Below, one piece after another: positions 56,121 through 64,000 of a DNA stretch of 64,000 nucleotides. Numbering within the stretch: the stretch's first letter is position 1; the number at the start of each line of letters is the position of its first letter. Below the pieces are notes generated by a model, which ran no database searches, was not told the DNA's origin, and worked only from the letters and a program-made list of their open reading frames with translations. Source of the stretch: Adiantum capillus-veneris (Eukaryota; Streptophyta; Polypodiopsida; Polypodiales; Pteridaceae); the NCBI GenBank assembly GCA_014529385.2, contig CM043957.1, forward strand, positions 65,640,003 through 65,704,002, read 5' to 3'. The translations under genes were made by a program, and so were the position numbers.

Positions 56121-57212
56121 AAAAATTTAACTTGAGAGCATATAAAATAATGGGAAGTCTATGTGTTTGAAATAGCCATTTCAAGATTATCGTTGTATAC
56201 AAAGAAGAATATGTTCTTGATGTATTTGTGAGTTTTAGAAACGGATACATTGCTTACCATGTCCATTGAGGACTCAAAGTGGCAAGTAGAAGTGCTTTGG
56301 TAAGCAATAATTATCGGATTTGTTCAAATACTCAAAACTGCACACGAGGAAACTTTGATATTTTAATTCTTGAGGCATAAGCATTCAAAACCTCAAATAA
56401 CTTCAAACTTTCCATGTATATCAACTAAATGTGTCAAAGTATGTGGTACGGACATAATTGGGCCACGCAAAACCTTGGTTTCAATGTTATTGTGGAGGAC
56501 TCAAGATTTTCAAGAGTTTTTGCATTTTAAAAAGATCAAGATAAAGTTCAAGCAACAAGATTTTATTGAATTAGGGAGTCAAAAAATATGTATTTTCTTG
56601 GTTTTAGCATTAAGAATCATTTGTAGTTATCAAAATGCATCAGAATAGTCCCAATTCCATGAGAGGACCGTTGGAAGGCCAAAAATGTTGTTAGTAGGTG
56701 TGCAAGTATGAAATTATGTCTATAACTTGCAAGTGAATTGGAAACTAGTCCTTGAAGGGAATTCCATTGATCTGTAACACTAAGCACTAAGAGGTGCCTT
56801 CACAACGATAAAAAGGTCATCTCTACAAAAAGATATTAGAATTTTATGATTTTTTTGGCAAACCAGCTTGAAATTTTACTAAATTTTATGACTAAGAACT
56901 TATCATAATTCCCTCCAAAGGGCTTGTATTTTAAAATGGAGAAAAATCCAATATTTTCTTTTCCTCATAATCAACCTATGGTAGATGCAAGCTATAAATT
57001 TTTTTTTTCTAGCCCTCACATGCGATCAAGGGGTGCCATATTTAGTAAGCTAAGAGCATATATATGGTGAGTTTGGGTGGTGAATTGCATGCGTGAGTCT
57101 CGACAGTCTGTGCAATCATCGTACTGCAAAAAGTGATAGCTCTTTTGTAAGAAAACCTAAAAATCCTTCTCTTTTTGTGTTTTTCTCCCAATAAACGTGG
57201 AGCATCATGACA
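56121..57212 (-). repeat. AT-rich stretch including the Gypsy-4 3' LTR
   Basis: On the minus strand TGTCATGATGCTCC starts at 57212, right after the pol end and the purine tract CAGAGGGGGTGAA (57213-57225). This is the expected start of a gypsy 3' LTR. Its other end could not be fixed because no second copy is in the window. The rest shows no gene. Confidence 0.55.
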
Positions 57213-57518
57213 TTCACCCCCTCTGAACCTGCACATCCTCCGGCATGTGCCAGTTGTCTTCAAGTTGTTAATCTTTGTAAGCAAAAGTATCGCCAGAATT
57301 AGCATCTTCTAGTGAATACATCTCATCATTTTCATGGCATTCTCGAGAGCCTTGGTCACCCAAAACCACCTGCCCTTCGCGCTTCTTGAATAATTTGATC
57401 CTCTTCCCTGCAATGGGCACTCTAATCTAGGTGCCATCAAGTTCATTGAGCTTGTAAGTTCCATTATCATAAACGTGCATCACATCATAAGGTCCAAACC
57501 ATCTCTTGACCATCTTAC
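57213..57518 (-). pseudogene. Gypsy-4 integrase C-terminus (downstream part)
   Basis: On the minus strand from 57518: KRWFGPYDVMHVYDNGTYKL, a GPY/F module, then a basic RVPIAGKRIKLFKKREGQVV tail. One in-frame stop lies after NELDGT. It continues the pol sequence that lies on the other side of Copia-2 (62658 onward). Confidence 0.7.
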
Positions 57519-57747
57519 TGTTGGAATTAGGGTTGCAGAGAAACACACACAGCGTGGAGAAGACGAAGGAAGCTCAAGGCACACAATAGAGAGTGTGTTA
57601 CTTAGTGTGCAATGGAAAAAGATAGATAGCCCTAGAGTGATGGGCGTATATACAATGCACGGGGGAAAAAACCTCCTAAAGAGGGAAAAAATGGCCTGGC
57701 GGTCCTAGTGTGTTCACACACATCACTACCACATGTATATGGTAACA
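57519..57747 (-). repeat. Copia-2 3' LTR
   Basis: 229 bp, TGTTGGAA...GGTAACA on the plus strand, equal in length to 62429-62657. Confidence 0.95.
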
Positions 57748-57822
57748 AATCCCCCCTGGACTGATGCGGTGAACGAGAGCTGGCACATGAGTAAAGGGAA
57801 GTGCCATGCCCTGAGGACAGGA

Positions 57823-60800
57823 TCAGTCCACAAAGGGGACTAAGCCCAAAGCTTTGCGGAAAGCTTCAAGGTTCTCACGAGACAATGCCTTTGTGAAAAG
57901 ATCTGCAAGGTTGTCCTATGTTGGCACATAAGCCAAGCTGATCTCTCCTGCTGAGAGCCTCTCCCTGACATAGTGGTAATGCACCTCAATGTGCTTTGTG
58001 CGATCATGAAAAACTGGGTTCCTCGCAACTGCCAATGCGCTCTGACTGTCAGTGTAGATAGTGTTGGCAGTGTCCTGTCCAACACCCAAATCAGCCATAA
58101 GGCGTCTGAGCCATACACACTCAACCGTAGCTGTGAAGATTGCCCTGTACTTAGCCTCACAACTAGAAGTGGCCATAGTAGGTTGCTTCTTGCTCAACCA
58201 TGATATACATGAACTGCCAAGCATGAAACAAAAACCACTTGTGGACACTCGCGTGTCAAAGAAACCAGCCCAATCTGAGTCCGAAAAAGCATGTAAGTCT
58301 GGCGGCAATGATCCCCCCTTGGGATAAAACAAGCCAAGATGTAAAGTGCCACTAAGGTAGTGGAAAATACTCTTGACAGCCTGCCAATGATTAGAACCTG
58401 GGCTATGCATAAATCTGCTGACCTGTGAGACTGCAAACTGAATATCTGGCCTCGTGTTGCATACATAAATGAGGAAGCCAACAGCAGTTTGGTAAAGAGT
58501 GACATCAGCAGGATCACTAGCATCATGTAGACTCAACTTCAAACCTGTTTCCATGGGAGTGGCAATAGGTTTGCAATCCTCAAGTCCAAACTTACATAGC
58601 AATGTCTCTATGTAACTTTTCTGACACAAGGCAATACCACCATCACACTGCTTAAACTGTAGACCCAAATAATGATGCAACAGCCCCAAATATTTCATCT
58701 TGAAAGTAGCATTCAAATCAGCCTTAAATTCAGTAATATGTCTCTCATTTGGTCCCGTGATCAACAAATCATCAACATAAAGAACCACAATGAGAAATAT
58801 ATCATCCTCACGCTTTACATACAATGTGATTTCTGTTGGACTGTTATGAAAGCCTTGTTTGACCAAATGAGTGTCAGCTTTCTCATACCAAGCACGAGGA
58901 GATTGCTTCAACCCATACAAAACCTTGTTACATTTGCACACTTTGTCCTCTTGTCCTTTTATGACAAAACCGCGAGGCTGCGTTACATAAACTTCCTCAA
59001 ATATGTCACCATTTAAGAAAGCAGTAACAATGTCTGATTGATGTACATCCCAACCAAAATGAGCTGTCAATGCACATAGAAAACGCACAGTAGTCATACA
59101 AAAAGTGGGAGCAAAAGTCTCTTCATAATCTATGCATTTTTGCTGTGCATAACCCTTTGCAACAAGTCGAGCCTTATGGCGATCGATCTCACCATCCGGC
59201 TTGCGTTTCAACTTGTAAATCCACTTCGTACCAATGGCCTTTTTGCCAGGAGGCAAATCACATAAAGTCCATGTGTCATTTTCTATAAGTGCATCATATT
59301 CTGATTGCATGGCAGCGATCCAATTTTCTGAATTCTGTGCTTCATCAAAAGTCAGAGGCTCCTCAACATCATGTAAGCTAGACACTGCCAAAGCATAACA
59401 ATCTGATGTATAAGATGCATGGAGAGAGCCTGAACGAGTACGACTAGACAAAGGTGCATCCAATTTACTGTCACGCAAAGTGTGCACCATCCATTTTGGC
59501 ATACCTCTAGCCTACTCATTTTCAGCCCTTTCCTCATCAAGTACATCATGTACATCTACATCAGTAATAGGATGATCTAGAACATTTTCAGAAACCCCCA
59601 TAGGCTGTACATTTGCATCATTGGAACTTACATTCGTATTTCCACCACTGAAACGAGGCAACAAAGTGTCATAAATGTCCTATGAGCTTACATTACTGTC
59701 TCTAGTACATGACAGCAAGGGCTGAACAGAATCTTCCACAAACACTACATCCCGAGAAACCAGAATACGTTTTGTTTGCGGATGATACAACCTGTAACCT
59801 TTGATTCCAGCACTATAACCAACAAAAATACATTTGACAGCCTTATCATCCAATTTTCTGTTCTGCACTTGTGGCACCAAAGCATATGCCAAACAGCCAA
59901 AAACACGCATGTGCTCAATAGAAGGCTTTCTATCATGCCATGCTTCATATGGAGTAATAGACTGCAAAGCTTTCGTAGGAAACCTGTTAAGTACATAAGT
60001 GGCACACATAATGGCCTCAAGCTAAAAAGAATGCGGCAAAGCTTGACTTTTGACCATACATCGTGCCATTTCCGTCAGTGACCTGTTTTTCCTCTCAGCA
60101 ACACCATTTTGCTGAGGTGTATAAGGCACTGTACATTGGTGTTTTATCCCACGACTAGCCAGAAATGCATTAAATTCATGAGATATATACTCCCCCCCTC
60201 GATCGGAACGGAGGGTGCCCATAGTACATTTTGAGACATTTTCAGCCATAGCCAGAAATTGTTTGAAGCACATGAAAACTTCGGACTTCGCTTTAAGTGG
60301 AAATACCCATGCATGCCTGAAGTAATCATCTATGAAAGTCACGAAGTACAGGTAAGTGCCCAAGGACGGAGTTTGCATGGGCCCACAAACATCACTATGC
60401 ACAAGCTGCAACCTGCATGTGGCCCGAACTGAACCATCCTTTGGAAATTTAGAACGCTACATCTTACCCAAAATATAGCCTTCACAAACATGTTTGATAG
60501 GTGCTTCAAGAGGTGGCAAAGAAGCAACCATATCAGATTTCTGCAAACGCAGCAAACGGGCAGAATTCAGATGACCAAAACGTGCATGCCAAAGTTTTGC
60601 ATCTGAGAAAGCCCTTGAATCTGCAACAGCATTTGTAAAATTTTGTCCACACTTGTCATACAAAGTGAGCTTATACAGCCCACGGCACAAAAGGCTAGAT
60701 GCAACAATTTCATCACCAAAACTGAGATCATGAACTGTACATCTGTCATCCACAAATTTGACTACAAGTCCAAGTATAGCAAGTGCGGATATAGAAAAGA

Positions 60801-62109
60801 GATTCTTCTTGATCCCAAGTACATAAAGTGCATCAACAAGTGTGAAAGAACTGCCATTAGCAGCAGTAAGCACAATCTTTCCAACTCCCTGAACTGGATA
60901 AGAGGCATTGTTGGCACAAGTGACTGAATTCCCATGAGGGACAGACTTGAGAGAGGTAAACAATTCACGATGTTAGGTAATGTGCTTTGTAGCACCACTG
61001 TCGAAATACCACACATGTGAATCTGCAGCAATTGACAAGCATGCATCATGGACAGCAAGATTGTAAGTGCACTCTGCGCTAAACGCCCATTTTGCATCAA
61101 CATCATCAACACAGTCTCCTTTCAGAGAAGACTCAACAATGGCTGCATTTGTAGTGGAACCAGCATTTGCAGTGGAACCACCCTCTTTCTTCTTAGCCTC
61201 TTTGGCCTTCAACTTAGGACACGACTTGATCAAATGACCGTTGGCTTTACAATAATGGAAACACATCTTCTTTTTTCCCTTATCACCAGAATTGCCAGAC
61301 GAAGTACTTCCAACAGAAGCATTAGGAATAGAATTTTTGCCACTCGCAGCAGAACCATAAGAAGTGGCTGCATTGTTGTAACCACCCTTTCTTTGAGAAG
61401 CAATAAAAGCCTGTTCAACTGCACGCTGCCTAGTCTTGTTTTTTCTAGAAAGTGACTCTTGCAACAGCAATGTGCATAATGCATCAAACTTGACAACTTC
61501 AGGATTTCCTTGGGTCATCAGTCTCCAAGTACTAGCAAAAGTCTCGTAGGAATCTGGTAAGGCATCAAGAACAGTCTGCACAAGGGAACTGTCTGAAATG
61601 ACTTCACCTGCAGAAATAAGTTGCTCATTGATATCCTTGACACTAGCAAGGAAAGTGTCCATATCATCTTCCTCATGCATAATCTTCGACTCCAGCTCTT
61701 TACGCAGCAAAGCAATTTTAGCCTTATTGCGGCTTGCATAAAGACCTGCTAGAATATCCCAAGCCTGTTTTGCAGATTTTGCTGAACGGATGTGAGGAAC
61801 AATGGTGTGCTTCACAGACAACGCAATCAATGCATGAGCCTACGCATCCTTAACATCCCAACGAGCTTGTTCTGCCGTAGGCAAAACAACTCTAACAGCT
61901 GCAATCCTTGCAGCAAGACCTGCAACATCCTCAACATCGCCTACATCATCAGAACCAGGACGTACATCAATGCCCTGCACAATGTTCTAGACACCCTTTG
62001 ACACAAGAACATGTTGCATCATATAAGCCCACATAGGGTAGTTGTCCCCATCCAACCCGTCCTCAGCAGCAAACATCTTGAACACATCTGTGTTGTTGTT
62101 GTCAGCCAT
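57823..62109 (-). pseudogene. Copia-2 gag-pol polyprotein
   Basis: One frame of 1428 codons from ATG 62109 (MADNNNTDVFKMFAAEDGLD) to TGA 57823. Gag; knuckle CFHYCKANGHLIKSC (~residue 281); protease WYFDSGATKHIT (~370); pre-integrase LWHARFGHLNS (~500), where the expected second Cys of CEGC is Tyr; integrase D (LVHSDVCGP, ~567), D (LRSDRGGEY) and E (NGVAERKNRS); RT with TAFLNGDIF and LYVDDLLITG (~1108); RNase H with YTDSQSALAVARNP and FTKALS near the end. Stops at 61987, 61840, 60973, 60457, 60022, 59680, 59512 and 57916 (TAG seven times, TAA once). No frameshift was found. Each stop is one transition from a Gln or Trp codon. Confidence 0.93.
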
Positions 62110-62428
62110 GGTAAATGCTGCACCTGATGTGCCCAAAAATAGGGAAACGGATCGGGAACAACTTGTGCTATATAGCACAAACCGTAGAAGACTATAAGGC
62201 ACCTGTAATGCAGAAAACGACACTGACAAAAATTCTGCACAAAATGACGAAATAGCCTGTGCAGTACTCCCTGTAGTGGAAACGGAGGCCGAAATGAGCC
62301 CAAATCAAAATTCTGAGTAGACCTGCGAACGTTCGCCAAAGCTCACTGAAATCGAAGAAAGTGAGCAGGCGTGTGCTGGAGCAGCTGGTGACTAAGCTCA
62401 AGAGGACGAGACCTGCTCTGATACCAAT
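62110..62428 (-). other. Copia-2 leader
   Basis: 319 bp between the primer-binding site (about 62414-62428) and the gag start. No ORF of note. Confidence 0.7.
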
Positions 62429-62657
62429 TGTTGGAATTTGGGTTGCAGAGAAACACACACAGCTTGGAGAAGACGAAGGAAGCTCAAGGCACACAATAGA
62501 GAGTGTGTTACTTAGTGTGCAATGGAAAAAGATAGATAGCCCTAGAGTGATGGGCGTATATACAATGCACGAGGGAAAAAACCTCCTAAAGAGGGAAAAA
62601 ATGCCCCGGCGGTCCTAGTGTGTTCACACACATCACTACCACATGTATATGGTAACA
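62429..62657 (-). repeat. Copia-2 5' LTR
   Basis: 229 bp, pair of 57519-57747. Confidence 0.95.
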
Positions 62658-64000
62658 CTTATGCATCGTCAAATATTGATTTTCTAGACTGCTATCAATC
62701 TCCATCTTTGATAGTATATGGTCTCAACCTATGCTTCTTGTCAAATGCAGATTTATTCTTCGATTGCACCTCCTGGAGCTTATCTATTGCCTGATCAATG
62801 TCTTCTTGGCATCTTTCAAATTGAAAAATGTGCAGAGCAAGCAAACCTTTAGTTGACATACCTGATTCCCATGGCAATATGGTCTAAGAAATAATTGTCT
62901 CTTCTGTAGGCATGATTGGCTTCTGCCCATACATAAGCTCAAATGGCATAAATCCTGTAACTAAGCTATGAGTAGTTATGTCAGTCCACAAAGCAAAAGG
63001 TAAAAGTCTAGGCCAATCACCAATTCGTCCTCGACACGTCTTGGTGAAAGCTTTAACAATAGGCGAACATCCTCTTTCACTTTTCCCATTCCCTTCTGGA
63101 TTATATGCTATAGTAAGAGCCAACTTGATTGCCAATCAGTTAAAAAACTCACGAGCCTCATGTGCATCTAATTCTCCTCTATCAGCAGTAAAATGCAACC
63201 ATATCAGCAAATCACATCCTCAAGCAAAAACTTGCATACTAAGCTTGTAGCTTTGGTACACAAAACTCTTCCTTCAACCTGGTTAGTGAGATCCTCTCTA
63301 GCAAGAACAATATATCTCATTTGCCAAATTCCGTTTGGCATAATGATCAAATATAATGCATAGCCAATGGATAAGTAGGATGTTACACATCTCAATGTCT
63401 CACATTTGAATACTATTGGCAAACCATGCAAGTCTCCACAAATCAAGCAATATCTTTGTACATGCCTTTCCACCAATAGCGGCCTTTAACCTTGGCAAAT
63501 ATTGCCCAAACTCGTCTATGTCCTTCCCATAAATTCTCATGAAAACTCTTTAATTACATGTTGTTGTTTTGCTTTGTAACATACTACTCGTTGTGCTAAT
63601 CCTCTTGGACGTTTTGGATGCTTCCGCAAGTGTCCATCTTTAAGGAAATAACCATAAGACTTCTTTATGATCCTCATGTATTCTTGATCACTCCATTCCT
63701 CTTGCCTGGTGAGAATGCTAAGATAATGGCCTATCAAAATCCACTCTCCATCATACATATCCTCTGAAAAAGCTTCGAAAACACGAGCAAGAGCACTACA
63801 GCTTGCATGTAGATGAGAACAAGTATAAAACTTTAAGCCCACATCATCACTCTCCGTAAGCATCTCCTCCTCATCTTCATACCTAGCTCTTGATAACATA
63901 TCTGCTACCAGATTGTCTCTTCCTGCAATATGACAGAATTCAGGATTAAGAGACTTAATAAAAGCTATCCACTGTAACATAGCAATATCCGGAGTGGACC
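62658..64000 (-). pseudogene. Gypsy-4 RNase H and integrase, degenerate
   Basis: Minus strand, entering from the right edge. RNase H end (QWIAFIKSLNPEFCHIAGRD, NLVADMLSRARYE near 63880-63980), a linker, zinc-finger end (VERHVQRYCLICGDLHG near 63430-63476), integrase core end (AYNPEGNGKSERG, 63070-63100, with E of the DDE triad), ALWTDITTHSLVTGFMPFEL, and KNKSAFDKKHRLRPYTIKDGD (62695). Separate frames and several stops show decay. The start lies outside the window. The integrase C-terminus continues at 57518 after Copia-2. Confidence 0.8.

Larger units (their letters stand above)
57519..62657 (-). mobile_element. Copia-2: Ty1/copia LTR retrotransposon, single-frame gag-pol with nonsense codons
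   Basis: A 5.14-kb element with 229-bp LTRs that differ at about five positions (~98% identity), a primer-binding site for initiator Met tRNA (ATTGGTATCAGAGCAG on the minus strand, next to 62429), and a target duplication CTTAC/CTTAT. Structure and length are those of a complete copia. The only visible damage is eight premature stops. It is inserted in the integrase end of Gypsy-4. Confidence 0.95.

Noticed and set aside
57823-62109. Stop codons in Copia-2 removed by fern U-to-C RNA editing
   Set aside because: Such editing is known from organelle transcripts. This is a nuclear retrotransposon with LTRs, and cytosine deamination explains the pattern more simply. RNA data could reopen the question.

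Overview
The window is nuclear DNA of a land plant. A homosporous fern or a similarly repeat-rich lineage is most likely, because it has fern-style PPR modules, an LHCII gene fragment, plant Ty1/copia, Ty3/gypsy, hAT and CACTA families, and long CT/GA, TA and CA microsatellites. That placement is inference. I see no intact host gene. Almost everything is transposable elements, elements nested in elements, and broken pieces of host genes.

Layout. 1-2215: two truncated minus-strand LTRs. 3190-4146 and 14447-14935: a hAT (DUF659-type) transposase pseudogene split by Gypsy-1 (4147-14446, LTRs about 2.68 kb and about 99% identical, reverse transcriptase deleted). 15107-17390: minus-strand RING-like and kinase-like pseudogene pieces. 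17401-21178: Gypsy-2, a minus-strand chromovirus without integrase core. 21179-22559: the 5' LTR and primer-binding site of a plus-strand relative (Gypsy-3), head to head with Gypsy-2. 22930-28090: Copia-1, minus strand. 29725-29910 and 35803-36640: a gypsy gag split by a CACTA element (29911-35799). 36930-37228: a receptor-like kinase exon fragment. 38559-40365: direct and tandem duplications.

41422-54430: a minus-strand LHCII (Lhcb) pseudogene split close to its C-terminus by a 12.5-kb element called here TE-P (41472-53992). TE-P has 2.27-kb LTRs containing PPR-like coding modules, a gag-like product and an acidic repeat protein, but no recognisable pol. Its 3' LTR is itself split by a 5.1-kb insert (47974-53100) carrying PPR fragments in both orientations. 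55030-56120: a 573-bp tandem duplication. 57213-64000: a degenerate minus-strand gypsy pol (Gypsy-4) split by Copia-2 (57519-62657), whose 1428-codon gag-pol is in one frame and broken only by eight nonsense codons.

Common themes. Several nestings can be proven because removing the insert plus one target-site duplication rejoins a reading frame. Most autonomous-type elements have lost one catalytic module (RT, integrase core, or TNP2 core). Host gene pieces (PPR, kinase, RING, LHCII) lie among and inside the elements. Coordinates of LTR ends and duplications were read by eye and identity values are approximate.
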